NCBI RefSeq assembly: GCF_003386205.1
Contig: NZ_QRDY01000003.1
Location: forward strand, 1-64,000
Direction of reading: 5' to 3'
Length of the DNA: 64,000 nucleotides
Source: Cohnella lupini
GTDB lineage: Bacteria; Bacillota; Bacilli; Paenibacillales; Paenibacillaceae
Position numbers and translations under genes: made by a program. The notes under the pieces are model-generated. The model had not been told where the DNA came from. It searched no databases and saw nothing but the letters and a program-made list of their open reading frames with translations. Of this stretch, positions 27,867 to 36,292 are shown piece after piece; the first letter of the stretch is position 1; each line of letters starts with the position of its first letter.

Positions 27867-28388
27867 CTATTCCGTTTTTTTATCGTCTACAGAATCGATA
27901 GGCTCCGAAACGTCATCCGATGGCTCCGGATCGGCCAAAGGCTGATCGGCATGAACCGCTGGAACGGCAAGCGCTGCTTCGGCTTTCGCCGGCTCCTTGA
28001 TCAGACGGTCCATGACCGCCGGTACAAGCAACGTCAACGCATAAGCCAATGTCATCCAGACCGCGTAAGAATGATGCTGATCCGCATTGAAGGATGGGAA
28101 AACGGAGTCGCGCTGCCATATCGTGAAGGTACTCAATAACAGTCCGACGGCTGTCGCGGCGAATCCGAAGCGGGTAGCCGAGCCTCTTTCGCGGAAAAGC
28201 CGCAGGCGCACGATTAACGCCATCCCGATGAGCAACAGGAACGACAGCATTTCAAGCAGGAAAAGGGAAGAGCCGAAATAAGGTTCATTAATTCCCAGCA
28301 TAACCCAATCCCCGAATAACAAGAAGAAGAGGGTGGGTACGGCCCATACCGCGATTCCCAGTCCGGTTAGTATCACTCCTTGGCGCAT
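27867..28388 (-). CDS. Hypothetical membrane protein with four predicted helices
   Basis: I do not recognise the family. The 173-residue protein has four hydrophobic stretches (about 5-25, 40-60, 70-90 and 105-125), then an acidic, Pro/Ala-rich cytoplasmic-type tail (AKAEAALAVP to the end). Upstream ATG codons exist (28418 and 28394), but AAAGGA is nine bases from ATG 28388 and only three from 28394, so I chose MRQGVILTG. It lies between moaB and manA on the same strand. Confidence 0.7.
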   Translation of the reverse strand: MRQGVILTGLGIAVWAVPTLFFLLFGDWVMLGINEPYFGSSLFLLEMLSFLLLIGMALIVRLRLFRERGSATRFGFAATAVGLLLSTFTIWQRDSVFPSFNADQHHSYAVWMTLAYALTLLVPAVMDRLIKEPAKAEAALAVPAVHADQPLADPEPSDDVSEPIDSVDDKKTE

Positions 28389-28460
28389 GGCCATCCGTCC
28401 TTTCGAATGCTTCATCAATCCGTAAGCTCATTTATTCGACTAATCGCGCCGATTTCCTTT

Positions 28461-29432
28461 TTAAGGAACTAGGCTTCGAAGCACAGTCATCGAGCCGTCC
28501 AGCGTATATTGGCCAAGGTTGGCCGGCAGGAGGAAGCAATCGCCCGCTTTGGCGTCTACGAGACCGTTCGACCATCCGATACTGCCCGAACCTTCGCATA
28601 CGATGACGATGACGAAGCTGTCCGCCGAAGTGGACAATGTCCATGTTCCCCGCACGACGCCTTTATCCGTCTTAAAATAAGGCGAAGTCGCCAACGTCAG
28701 CCACTCTCCGGGTTTCGCTCCGTCCGTATCCATGCGCGCCGCGCCGGATCCTTCGTATGCCGTTACGTTCAGGGAATCCTCGATATGCAGCTCGCGCGGT
28801 TTGCCGTCCAATCCGGGACGATCGTAATCGTACAGCCGGTAGGTCGTATCCGAATTCTGCTGGATTTCCGCGACGAGAACTCCCGCGCATAACGCATGCA
28901 CGGTTCCGGCGGGGATGTAGAACGTATCTCCGGTTTTGACGGACACTTCTTGAAGAGTGTCCATGATCCGGCCTTCTTCGATCGCCTTGGCCATCTCCGC
29001 ACGGTCGACTCCCGGCTTCAGTCCGTAGATGATCTTGGCATCCGGCTTGGCGTCGAGCACGTACCACATTTCCGTTTTGCCTAATTCGCCCTTGGGAAGT
29101 CCTTCGTAATGATCGTTAGGATGAACCTGAATAGACAGGTCGTCGTTGCAATCGAGAAGCTTGATCAATAGCGGGAATCGCCCGTTATCCGAACCGCCTC
29201 CTTTCGTTCCGAACCAAGCGGCTCCTACGGATTCGCGTATTTCATCTAGTCCTTTGCCGGCTAAAGCTCCGTTCGTGACATGGGATACCCCATTGGGGTG
29301 ATCCGCGATCATCCAGCCTTCGCCGATAACGCCCGCGGGAACGTCGAATCCGAATTTCTCGAGCGCGCGTCCGCCCCAGACTCTTTCTTTGAACTCAGGC
29401 TTGAAATGCAAAGGATACGGTTGAATACTCAT
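28461..29432 (-). CDS. manA: Mannose-6-phosphate isomerase, class I
   Basis: The 323-residue zinc enzyme interconverts mannose-6-phosphate and fructose-6-phosphate. Visible: the VWGGRALEKFG start, the zinc motif segment LSIQVHPNDHY, Glu in GKTEMWYVLDA and His in IPAGTVHALC. A longer open frame upstream (to 29639) runs through the VOC gene and is not used. ATG 29432 starts one base after the VOC stop, with GGAGG eleven bases upstream inside that gene, so translation is coupled. The short firmicute-type length fits. Confidence 0.95.
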   Translation of the reverse strand: MSIQPYPLHFKPEFKERVWGGRALEKFGFDVPAGVIGEGWMIADHPNGVSHVTNGALAGKGLDEIRESVGAAWFGTKGGGSDNGRFPLLIKLLDCNDDLSIQVHPNDHYEGLPKGELGKTEMWYVLDAKPDAKIIYGLKPGVDRAEMAKAIEEGRIMDTLQEVSVKTGDTFYIPAGTVHALCAGVLVAEIQQNSDTTYRLYDYDRPGLDGKPRELHIEDSLNVTAYEGSGAARMDTDGAKPGEWLTLATSPYFKTDKGVVRGTWTLSTSADSFVIVIVCEGSGSIGWSNGLVDAKAGDCFLLPANLGQYTLDGSMTVLRSLVP

Positions 29433-29433
29433 G

Positions 29434-29835
29434 TTAATTCGTGCCTCCTCTAGTTGTTTGAAAGAATTCCAAAGCTTCTCCGTCCGGTCCGTCGAAGAAG
29501 AAATAACGGGATCCGTTCGGGAGGGTAGTGATTTCTTGATCGAGTCCCGCGACGTTACCAGCGCGAATGCGTTCGAACTCCGCTTCGATATCGTCGACGG
29601 TAAAGGCGACATGATGAACTCGCCCCGACTTGGCCACATCGCCAGAATATCCTTCGATTAATTCGATTTCGGTCTCGGAGGACGATCGGAACGATAGGAA
29701 GGCCAGCCGAATGACGCCTTTGCCATGAAGAAGCGTCTCCGTATGTTTTAGACCGACGACTTGCTCGTAGAATGGAATGGAAATCTCCAATGAACCAACC
29801 ATAATGCCGACATGCTCGATTTTGCGAACCGCCAA
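29434..29835 (-). CDS. VOC (glyoxalase/dioxygenase-fold) family protein
   Basis: The 133-residue protein has two beta-alpha-beta-beta-beta units: KIEHVGIMVGSLEISIPFY at the start and HHVAFTVDDIEAEFERI in the second half, ending with a Glu in DGEALEFFQ. His, His and Glu positions fit a metal-binding VOC enzyme of the lactoylglutathione-lyase or methylmalonyl-CoA-epimerase-like group. GGAGG directly abuts an ATG at 29844, which is too close; TTG 29835 is nine bases away and is preferred. It is translationally coupled to manA. Substrate unknown. Confidence 0.88.
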   Translation of the reverse strand: MAVRKIEHVGIMVGSLEISIPFYEQVVGLKHTETLLHGKGVIRLAFLSFRSSSETEIELIEGYSGDVAKSGRVHHVAFTVDDIEAEFERIRAGNVAGLDQEITTLPNGSRYFFFDGPDGEALEFFQTTRGGTN

Positions 29836-29848
29836 TTCAACCATCCTC

Positions 29849-30433
29849 CTATCGTTTATTTACGGCGATTAAATAGGGTGCCTTCTTCTTCTGCGGAAAA
29901 TCGTATACGACGGCCTGAGCGACATTCGACGGGAGACGAGTTGCCCAAGCCAGTACCGCATCCGCTTCTTCTTGCCCGCCTTCATGGCCGGGGTACACGA
30001 CGACGGTGACAATTCCGTCGCTGCGCAATACACGCAACGCTGAATCCAATGCGGCAACGGTGGTTGCCGTTCGCGTAATGACGGCGGACGATGCGCCGGG
30101 CAAATAACCGAGGTTGAACATGACCGCCGCGATTGTCCCGTGCGATTCCGAGGGAATCGCCTCGCACATGGTCTCGTGACCGGCATGGATGAACGTCGTC
30201 GGAGCTAGCCTATCGGCTTCGGACTCCTCCGCTTTGCGCAGCCGACTTCGCGTATTGTCCAGCGCTTCGGCTTGAATATCGAAGGCGAACGCGATGCCGC
30301 CCGGACCGGCGGCTCGCGCGAGGAACAACGTATCGGCTCCGTTGCCGGCCGTCGCGTCGACGACGGCATCCCCCGCACGGACGCGTTCCTTCACCCATTG
30401 CTGGGCTTGGCTGAGAACGGACATGAACCCCAT
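29849..30433 (-). CDS. ytqB: tRNA wobble-uridine methyltransferase, YtqB/MnmM family
   Basis: The 194-residue class I SAM methyltransferase has motif I VVDATAGNGADTLFLA near residues 24-39, MFNLGYLPG as motif IV and VVVYPGHEGG. The YtqB family is known in Bacillus subtilis as MnmM, which methylates 5-aminomethyl-2-thiouridine at tRNA position 34. ATG 30433 is one base after the stop of the radical SAM gene, with AAAGG eight bases upstream. The ytqA-ytqB order is the same as in Bacillus, supporting the assignment. Confidence 0.9.
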   Translation of the reverse strand: MGFMSVLSQAQQWVKERVRAGDAVVDATAGNGADTLFLARAAGPGGIAFAFDIQAEALDNTRSRLRKAEESEADRLAPTTFIHAGHETMCEAIPSESHGTIAAVMFNLGYLPGASSAVITRTATTVAALDSALRVLRSDGIVTVVVYPGHEGGQEEADAVLAWATRLPSNVAQAVVYDFPQKKKAPYLIAVNKR

Positions 30434-30434
30434 C

Positions 30435-31394
30435 TTATTTACCTTTCCAGGCTTTACCCTGCCAGCTATTGCGCTGAACCAAGGCAGCATCGATGGCGTT
30501 CAAGACTTCCCATTTCTTGAGGCTCCACATCGGTCCGATCAGAAGATCCCTCGGCGCGTCGCCCGTCAATCGATGGACGATCATATCCGGTGGCAATAGC
30601 TCGAGAGACTCGACGACGAGGTCGACGTATTCGTCCTGGTCCAAGAATCTCAGCAAGCCGTCTCTCCATTGCTTGACCATCGGCGTTTTGCGCATGAGAT
30701 GAAGCAGATGGATCTTGATGCCCTGCACGTCCATGGCCGCGACGGCCTGCACGGTTTCGAGCATCATCTCGCGAGTTTCCCCGGGCAAGCCATGAATGAT
30801 GTGAGCGCAGACCCGAATGCCGCGGGCTCTTAGGCGATCGACGGCATCGACGAAGCAGGCGGTATCATGGGCACGGTTAATGAGCTGCGAAGTAGATTCA
30901 TGGATCGTTTGCAGACCCATTTCCACCCAAAGATAAGTTCTTTCGTTTAACTCCGCCAAGTAATCGACCACGTCATCCGGCAAGCAATCCGGCCTGGTAG
31001 CGATGGATAAGCCTACGACGCCGGGTTGCTCCAGAATGACTTCGTAATACTCGCGAAGCGTCTCCACCGGAGCATAAGTGTTCGTATAAGCTTGAAAGTA
31101 TCCGATGTACTTCGCCTCGGACCATTTCAAGTGCTGGCGATCCCGAATGTTATTGAATTGGGATACCAAATCCTGTCGCCGGCTGCCCGCGAAATCCCCG
31201 GAGCCTCTCGCGCTGCAGAAGGTGCAGCCTCCGGCGGCGATGCTTCCATCTCTGTTCGGGCAAGTGAATCCGGCGTCCAGCATGACTTTGAATACTTTTT
31301 CCCCGAACGTTTCGCGCATTTCGTAGTTCCAGGTATGAAATCTTTTATCCGTCCAGAGAAGGGGACTCCGAACTTCCGTTTGGATCGTTTCCAT
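30435..31394 (-). CDS. ytqA: Radical SAM protein, TIGR01212/YtqA (MnmL) family
   Basis: The 319-residue protein has an unusual cluster motif C-x(11)-C-x2-C (Cys45, Cys57, Cys60; CPNRDG then GGCTFC) like the TIGR01212 family, and an Elp3-like barrel with ATRPDCLPDD and GLQTIHEST. In Gram-positive bacteria YtqA/MnmL has been proposed to act with MnmM in an alternative route to mnm5s2U in tRNA. Start ATG 31394 has AAGGACGG about ten bases upstream. It is coupled to ytqB by a one-base gap. Confidence 0.92.
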   Translation of the reverse strand: METIQTEVRSPLLWTDKRFHTWNYEMRETFGEKVFKVMLDAGFTCPNRDGSIAAGGCTFCSARGSGDFAGSRRQDLVSQFNNIRDRQHLKWSEAKYIGYFQAYTNTYAPVETLREYYEVILEQPGVVGLSIATRPDCLPDDVVDYLAELNERTYLWVEMGLQTIHESTSQLINRAHDTACFVDAVDRLRARGIRVCAHIIHGLPGETREMMLETVQAVAAMDVQGIKIHLLHLMRKTPMVKQWRDGLLRFLDQDEYVDLVVESLELLPPDMIVHRLTGDAPRDLLIGPMWSLKKWEVLNAIDAALVQRNSWQGKAWKGK

Positions 31395-31548
31395 TGATGC
31401 ATCCGTCCTTTAATGAAGTCGCTATAATTGTAGCGAAAATCCGGCCAAATTGCGAGGATGGACGATCCAATACGGATAACGGATCGATATGGCGTCGTTC
31501 GATTCCAAATTAACATCGATAATCGGGCGGAATAACGCGTGATTCAAC

Positions 31549-31577
31549 TTGCTATACCTGACATCATGTGTTATATT
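31549..31577 (+). promoter_or_regulatory. Probable promoter of the 61-residue protein gene
   Basis: TTGCTA (31549-31554), 17-bp spacer, TATATT (31572-31577). It lies in the 311-bp divergent gap (31395-31705), implying an untranslated leader of about 120 bases. Nothing else is evident in the gap except a short palindromic segment near 31426-31441 close to the ytqA side. Confidence 0.5.
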
Positions 31578-31705
31578 AAAAGTGCGCCAAATCAACAAAA
31601 ATATCTGACATGATCCCGTTTTTTTTCGCAGCCTTATTCATACCGCTTCCATATCTCGGGCAGACTAGCCATACCATTTAAATTCCGATTGGAGAGGTGA
31701 TTGCA

Positions 31706-31891
31706 TTGAATACAAGCGTACGCATTCCTCAAGGGGACGATACGGTTAAGGTCGAATTGACGGTCAAAGAAGCGATGGCATTAGCCGGAATCAAGTTTCA
31801 TAATAACCATACGATCGAGGTATCCGCTAAGAAAAAGCTGAATCACGTCATCGAGGATCATTACATCGAGGAACACAGACCGGTCAACTAA
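31706..31891 (+). CDS. Small conserved-looking protein of unknown function (61 aa)
   Basis: The protein begins MNTSVRIPQGDDTVKVELTV from TTG 31706, placed six bases after GGAGAGGTG; GTG 31697 is part of that site. It is a mixed charged protein with a predicted strand-rich first half (VKVELTVKEAMALAG) and a Lys/His-rich end (KKKLNHVIEDHYIEEHRPVN), no membrane segment and no Cys. It has its own promoter and terminator, which argues that it is real. I do not know its function. Confidence 0.7.
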   Translation: MNTSVRIPQGDDTVKVELTVKEAMALAGIKFHNNHTIEVSAKKKLNHVIEDHYIEEHRPVN

Positions 31892-31923
31892 ATCGGAAAT
31901 CGCCCGCTACGGAAATCGATATT

Positions 31924-31960
31924 AAAAGCCGAATGCCCATTTTTGGGAATTCGGCTTTTT
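31924..31960 (+). terminator. Rho-independent terminator
   Basis: AAAAGCCGAATGCCC (31924-31938) pairs with GGGAATTCGGCTTTT (31945-31959), ending in T residues. It separates the small gene from the GntR operon. Confidence 0.9.
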
Positions 31961-31964
31961 ATGT

Positions 31965-32013
31965 TTGACAATTTGGTCTGCTGGTTATATAGTTAGTTAC
32001 ATGAGCAACTAAC
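31965..32013 (+). promoter_or_regulatory. Promoter and operator of GntR-ABC operon
   Basis: TTGACA (31965-31970), 17-bp spacer and TATAGT (31988-31993) form a near-consensus promoter. Overlapping the -10 edge and the start point, GTTAGTT (31992-31998) is inverted as AACTAAC (32007-32013) with an 8-base gap. A YtrA-type GntR regulator encoded directly downstream is the likely binder, giving autorepression. Confidence 0.75.
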
Positions 32014-32035
32014 CGATTAACTTGGTGGTGAAACG

Positions 32036-32407
32036 ATGACAATTTCAATGGATGACAGCCGCCCGATCTTCCTGCAAATCGCCGAAAGGATCGAGAACGA
32101 CATTATCGAAGGCAGGCTTCCCGAGGAATCGCAAGTACCCTCGACGAATCAGTTTGCGTCCTTCTATCAGATCAACCCGGCGACCGTAATGAAGGGCGTC
32201 AACCTGCTGGTGGATCAAGAAATATTGTACAAGAAGAGAGGGATCGGCATGTTCGTGGCTACGGGCGTTAGAGCAAAGATCATGGATAAGCGAAAGGAAC
32301 AATTCTACGAGCAATATATCGTGTCTATGGTCAAGGAAGCGGAAAAACTCGGGATTACGGCGGATCAGCTAACGGAAATGATCAAGAGAGGGGATAAGGG
32401 ACAATGA
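32036..32407 (+). CDS. GntR family transcriptional regulator, YtrA/YhcF type
   Basis: The 123-residue protein has the winged helix-turn-helix (about 10-78: FLQIAERIENDIIEG, VPSTNQFASFYQINPATVMKG) and only a short C-terminal tail, which defines the YtrA subfamily found with ABC transporters. Its stop overlaps the ATPase start by 4 bp. It most likely represses its own operon via the inverted repeat at 31992-32013. Confidence 0.93.
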   Translation: MTISMDDSRPIFLQIAERIENDIIEGRLPEESQVPSTNQFASFYQINPATVMKGVNLLVDQEILYKKRGIGMFVATGVRAKIMDKRKEQFYEQYIVSMVKEAEKLGITADQLTEMIKRGDKGQ

Positions 32408-33300
32408 GCTTAGCGGTAGAGATCAACGGGCTATCGAAATCTTACGGCAAAGTCAAGGCGGTCGATAATGTAAGCTTCAGCTTGGAGGAAGGTAAAATAT
32501 ACGGGCTTCTGGGTAGAAACGGAGCGGGTAAAACGACGGTTATGCACATGATTACGGCCCAGTTATTCGCGACGAGCGGACAGCTTAAAGTGTTCGGAGA
32601 GGAACCTTACGAGAACGATAAGGTGCTTAGTCAAATCTGCTTCATTAAAGAGAGTCAGAAATACCCCGATAATTTTCGGGTGGCGGACGTTCTTGACGTA
32701 TCCCGGCTATTCTTTCCGAACTGGGATCGGGAGTTCGCGGATTCGCTTGTCCAGGATTTCAAGCTTCCTTTGAAACGCAGAGTGAAGAAGCTGTCCCGCG
32801 GCATGTTGTCCTCCGTCGGAATTATCGTCGGGCTTGCCAGTCGCGCGCCGTTAACGATATTCGACGAGCCGTATCTCGGACTCGACGCCGTCGCCCGCAG
32901 CCTTTTCTACGACCGGTTGCTAGCCGACTACGCAGAGTATCCCCGGACGATCGTGCTTTCCACGCATTTGATCGACGAAGTCAGCCAACTGCTCGAGCAT
33001 GTGCTGGTCATCGATAACGGCAAGCTCATTCTGAACGAGGAATCCGACGCGTTGCGCGGAAGAGCCTGCTCGGTGGCGGGTTTCGCCTCGCAGGTGGAAA
33101 ATTTCCTTGAAGGCAAGACGGTCATTCATAGGGAGCCCTTTGCCGGCTTGGCGTCCGCTACGATATTGGGGCATTTAAGCGCGCAAGATCGGAAGAGGGC
33201 ATCGGATCTCGGACTCGAGATCACCCCGGTGTCCTTGCAACAAATGATCATCTATTTGACGAACGGCAAAATAGACGGAGAGGCGGCGATTGCCCGATGA
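32404..33300 (+). CDS. ABC transporter ATP-binding protein
   Basis: The 298-residue ATPase has Walker A GRNGAGKTT near residues 36-44, Walker B LTIFDEP followed by GLD, and the H-loop Ser-Thr-His (LSTHLI). The signature motif reads LSRGM in place of LSGGQ, as in many YtrB-like export ATPases. The C-terminal 80 residues form an accessory domain. Overlap with the genes on both sides (4 bp each) means one operon. It probably drives export or lipid/peptide antibiotic response with the permease at 33297. Confidence 0.94.
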   Translation: MSLAVEINGLSKSYGKVKAVDNVSFSLEEGKIYGLLGRNGAGKTTVMHMITAQLFATSGQLKVFGEEPYENDKVLSQICFIKESQKYPDNFRVADVLDVSRLFFPNWDREFADSLVQDFKLPLKRRVKKLSRGMLSSVGIIVGLASRAPLTIFDEPYLGLDAVARSLFYDRLLADYAEYPRTIVLSTHLIDEVSQLLEHVLVIDNGKLILNEESDALRGRACSVAGFASQVENFLEGKTVIHREPFAGLASATILGHLSAQDRKRASDLGLEITPVSLQQMIIYLTNGKIDGEAAIAR

Positions 33301-33974
33301 ATCGAGTTGCCGGCATTATAAGAACGCATTTAACCGACAGATGGTCTTGGTTGTTTCTTCCTTGGATCGTTCTATTGTCCAGCTTCGTTTGCAATTTAAT
33401 CATTGCTACGGCGGGCGACGAGATCTATACGGGCGGCTTAGCTTCCATCTTTATCTATATGATGGTAATAGGAATCGTAAGCGTCGGTCAGACCTTTCCG
33501 TTCCTGATCGGCTTCGGAGCCAGAAGAAAGGATTACTTCCTCGGAACGACCGCTACGATCGGGATTATCGGCATCGCATCATCCTTTATCCTGCTTCTGA
33601 TGGGATATATCGAAACGCGAAGCGAGGGTTGGGGTCTCAAGCTTCATTTCTTCGATCTTCCTTATATCAGCGACGGGAACGTACTCGCCAGAGTGTGGGT
33701 ATTGTTCAACTTCATGCTCCACTTTTTCTTCCTTGGCTTCGTGATCTCTTGCATACACCGGAAGTTCGGACGTAACGGCTTGTATATTCTCTTCATCCTA
33801 AGCGGGATCATCATCACCGTGAGCTTATACCTAATCAACAGTTACGGCAGCTGGGATGCGATCTTCGATTGGTTTGCGGACATATCGGCCGCGCAGCTCG
33901 CATCGGGTATGTTCGTCGTGACTTTGGTCTACGTCATCCTCTCCTACTTGATGCTTCGCAGAGCAACGGTATAA
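33297..33974 (+). CDS. ABC transporter membrane protein
   Basis: The 225-residue protein has about six hydrophobic segments (about 17-38, 45-70, 85-105, 130-153, 160-180 and 200-218) and no known domain that I can name. It overlaps the ATPase gene as ATGA and completes a GntR-ATPase-permease operon resembling the Bacillus ytr type, which responds to cell-wall-active compounds. The specific substrate is unknown. Confidence 0.85.
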   Translation: MNRVAGIIRTHLTDRWSWLFLPWIVLLSSFVCNLIIATAGDEIYTGGLASIFIYMMVIGIVSVGQTFPFLIGFGARRKDYFLGTTATIGIIGIASSFILLLMGYIETRSEGWGLKLHFFDLPYISDGNVLARVWVLFNFMLHFFFLGFVISCIHRKFGRNGLYILFILSGIIITVSLYLINSYGSWDAIFDWFADISAAQLASGMFVVTLVYVILSYLMLRRATV

Positions 33975-34044
33975 TGGAACTTAAACATTTCGTTAATAGG
34001 GTTTAAGATTCGTTATTCGTTAGAGACTGGAGTCGTGATAGAAG

Positions 34045-34701
34045 TTGGTTCAATTAAGAAGAGGTTACCCATGGGGATTGCTATCGGTTATCTTGTTCAC
34101 CGTCATATGCATTTTGGTATGGACCGAAGGGGCGGTAGGATTTGACGAGAGCGTCATTACAGCCGTACAGGGACAACAATCCCCTTGGCTTACCCGAGTA
34201 ATGGAATCATTCAGTTGGTTGGGTTCTACCCTGGTCGTTACCGTGCTCGCGTTGGCGATGCTGTCGTTCTTGGCCTTCGTGCTTGGGCATCGCAAGGAAT
34301 TGATTCTATTCGTCGCGGTTGTCGGAGGGGCACCTCTGCTGAACACGTTATTGAAAATATGGTTCAAACGAGAACGGCCGGACATCAATAGATTGGTCGA
34401 AGAGGCGGGGTATAGTTTCCCGAGCGGGCATTCTATGGCGGCTTTCGCGTTGTACGGAGCGCTAACCTACTTGCTGTGGAAGCACATAAGAAGCCGAACC
34501 GGCAAAATAGCGCTTGTCGTATTCGCTTCCGCGATCGTGCTTAGCATCGGATTGAGCCGGGTGTATCTTGGTGTCCATTATCCGAGCGACGTATTGGGAG
34601 GATATCTCGCCAGCGGCGTTTGGTTGGGACTAATGATCGAGATTTTTCAGCGGATGAACAAAGAGGTACGGGTATTAAGGAAGGCGGCCAGTTCGCGGTA
34701 A
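34045..34701 (+). CDS. PAP2-type membrane phosphatase
   Basis: The 218-residue membrane protein has the three phosphatase motifs: KIWFKRERP, YSFPSGHS and SRVYLGVHYPSD. Such enzymes remove phosphate from undecaprenyl pyrophosphate or phosphatidylglycerol phosphate at the outer face of the membrane. The start is TTG 34045, with only a weak GGAG site 12 bases upstream. It is followed by a bidirectional terminator. A second PAP2 gene lies at 36293, so the two may split lipid carrier recycling and other lipid phosphates. Confidence 0.9.
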   Translation: MVQLRRGYPWGLLSVILFTVICILVWTEGAVGFDESVITAVQGQQSPWLTRVMESFSWLGSTLVVTVLALAMLSFLAFVLGHRKELILFVAVVGGAPLLNTLLKIWFKRERPDINRLVEEAGYSFPSGHSMAAFALYGALTYLLWKHIRSRTGKIALVVFASAIVLSIGLSRVYLGVHYPSDVLGGYLASGVWLGLMIEIFQRMNKEVRVLRKAASSR

Positions 34702-34704
34702 CGA

Positions 34705-34755
34705 AATAAGAGCTATCCCGCGTGCGAAGTCATCGCTTGCGGGATAGCTCTTATT
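34705..34755. terminator. Bidirectional terminator between convergent genes
   Basis: AATAAGAGCTATCCCGC (34705-34721) is perfectly inverted at 34739-34755. Seventeen base pairs with a 17-base loop serve both the PAP2 gene and the minus-strand cupredoxin gene. Confidence 0.88.
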
Positions 34756-34774
34756 GGTAGAAGCACGGCTAATT

Positions 34775-35191
34775 TTATTGAACGATCAGTTGGCCGGTCA
34801 TCTCGTTATGACCCGTTCCGCACTGAATCGAACACGCGAAGTCAAACGTGCCCGCTTTGTCCGCTACGAACGTAGCCGATTCCCCGTTCTTAAGGTTCAC
34901 GTCGTAATCGGGAATTTTGAATCCGTGATTCCCGTTGTCGTTCTTAAGAGTTAACTTCACGGTATCGCCTTTATTCACTTTGAGCTCGGTTTGGTCGAAT
35001 TGGAAGTTGGTCGCCGTGACCGTGATTTCTTTCGTCGCGCCGCCGGCTGCCGGAGCGCTGGATGTCGACGGCGTCGACGGGCTCTCCGAAGCGTTGTTAT
35101 TGCCGTTTCCTCCGCACCCGCTCAGCGCGATAACGGCAGCGATCGTAACCAAGGCGAAATATAACGTCGTTCTAAAGGCGAATTTGTTCAT
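34775..35191 (-). CDS. CuA-type cupredoxin lipoprotein
   Basis: The 138-residue protein has a signal peptide and lipobox LSGC (Cys26), a Ser/Thr/Pro linker, then a single cupredoxin domain (about 55-138). Copper ligands match a CuA site: His89 in NHGF, then CSIQCGTGHNEM with Cys120, Cys124, His128 and Met131. CuA is the electron-entry site of cytochrome c oxidase subunit II, but here it lacks the two transmembrane helices and no oxidase gene is nearby. It may carry electrons or copper outside the membrane. ATG 35191 has GGAGG eight bases upstream. Confidence 0.9.
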   Translation of the reverse strand: MNKFAFRTTLYFALVTIAAVIALSGCGGNGNNNASESPSTPSTSSAPAAGGATKEITVTATNFQFDQTELKVNKGDTVKLTLKNDNGNHGFKIPDYDVNLKNGESATFVADKAGTFDFACSIQCGTGHNEMTGQLIVQ

Positions 35192-35421
35192 TCGGGAACA
35201 CCTCCAGGAAAATTATGACGGATATCCGGCATGAGGAATGCGCGAAGAGTAATCGTCAATTAAAAGGTTACCCCAAATCGTTCGCGTATAAACCGGGAAT
35301 CGGCGCGGCGCAAAGAGAGGTGCCAGCTATCGCGCAGTTGGCCGAATTCGTGATACACTTTATTTTGAACCTGATGAAGGTACATAAGCTTTCGGAAACG
35401 CAACATTAGGAGGAAGACGAA

Positions 35422-36186
35422 ATGCGATTGCGCGGCAGAAAAAATAATTTCCGGGAAACCTTGGAGCTGCAACAGGATCTCGTCGTGCTGGAGCCTCAGC
35501 AGCTCAAGGGTCGTTGGCGCGAGTTCTTCGGAAACGATAACCCGATTCATATCGAGTGCGGCATGGGCAAGGGACAATTCATCAGCCGAATGAGCGGGAA
35601 CAATCCGCATATCAATTACATCGGGATGGACATTTACGATGAATTGCTTATTCGGGGAAGCGAGAAAGCCCGGGCTTTATGGAAAAACGAAAAGGGCGTC
35701 AACGAGGTACCCAATTTGGCGCTCGCCCGTGGGAATGTCGAGTTTCTGGACAAGATGTTCGATCCGGGAGAACTGGAGCGGATCTACTTGAATTTCAGCG
35801 ATCCTTGGCCAAAGTCCAAGCATGGCAAAAGAAGACTGACCCATCCCCGGTTTCTAATGAAGTACAAGCAAGCGCTTAACGAGATCGGAGAAATTCATTT
35901 CAAGACGGATTCGCTTAGCTTGTTCGAGTTTTCCTTGAACAGCTTCTCCGCGATCGAATATCAAATGAGAAACATTTCGCTGGACCTTCACCGCAACGGA
36001 ATTCGCGACGACCTCGTACTAACCGAGTACGAAACGAAGTTCGTCGGTCAGGGAATGCCCATATATAGGCTGGAAGCGGTTATAGGCGAGAAGATACAAC
36101 AGGAGCACCGTCGTCTCGTGGCGGAGGACCTGGAAGAGCAATTCCGTAGAGGTACGATGAAGGACCCTGAATCCGAAGACGAATAA
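35422..36186 (+). CDS. trmB: tRNA (guanine-N7-)-methyltransferase TrmB
   Basis: The 254-residue SAM enzyme methylates G46 in the tRNA variable loop. Visible: SAM motif IHIECGMGKGQFI (about 42-54), NYIGMDIYDELL, and the family signature LNFSDPWPKSKHGKRRL (about 123-139). The C-terminal 35 residues are a charged extension beyond the usual end. AGGAGG lies eight bases before the ATG. It is a single gene with its own terminator. Confidence 0.96.
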   Translation: MRLRGRKNNFRETLELQQDLVVLEPQQLKGRWREFFGNDNPIHIECGMGKGQFISRMSGNNPHINYIGMDIYDELLIRGSEKARALWKNEKGVNEVPNLALARGNVEFLDKMFDPGELERIYLNFSDPWPKSKHGKRRLTHPRFLMKYKQALNEIGEIHFKTDSLSLFEFSLNSFSAIEYQMRNISLDLHRNGIRDDLVLTEYETKFVGQGMPIYRLEAVIGEKIQQEHRRLVAEDLEEQFRRGTMKDPESEDE

Positions 36187-36190
36187 GAAT

Positions 36191-36232
36191 CGGCCGTACC
36201 CGGGTGAGAGCCGGGTGCGGCCGTTATTATTA
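36191..36232 (+). terminator. Rho-independent terminator after trmB
   Basis: CGGCCGTACCCGG (36191-36203) pairs with CCGGGTGCGGCCG (36211-36223), one G-U pair, followed by TTATTATTAT. Confidence 0.85.
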
Positions 36233-36292
36233 TCGCGCATGCCGTAAGGCGGTCGCGGTATTTTGGGAAGTTGATGCCGGCAGGCGAGGAGG

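Noticed and set aside
35215-35409. 64-codon plus-strand open frame before trmB
   Set aside because: No good ribosome site, and it spans the region where the trmB promoter should be.
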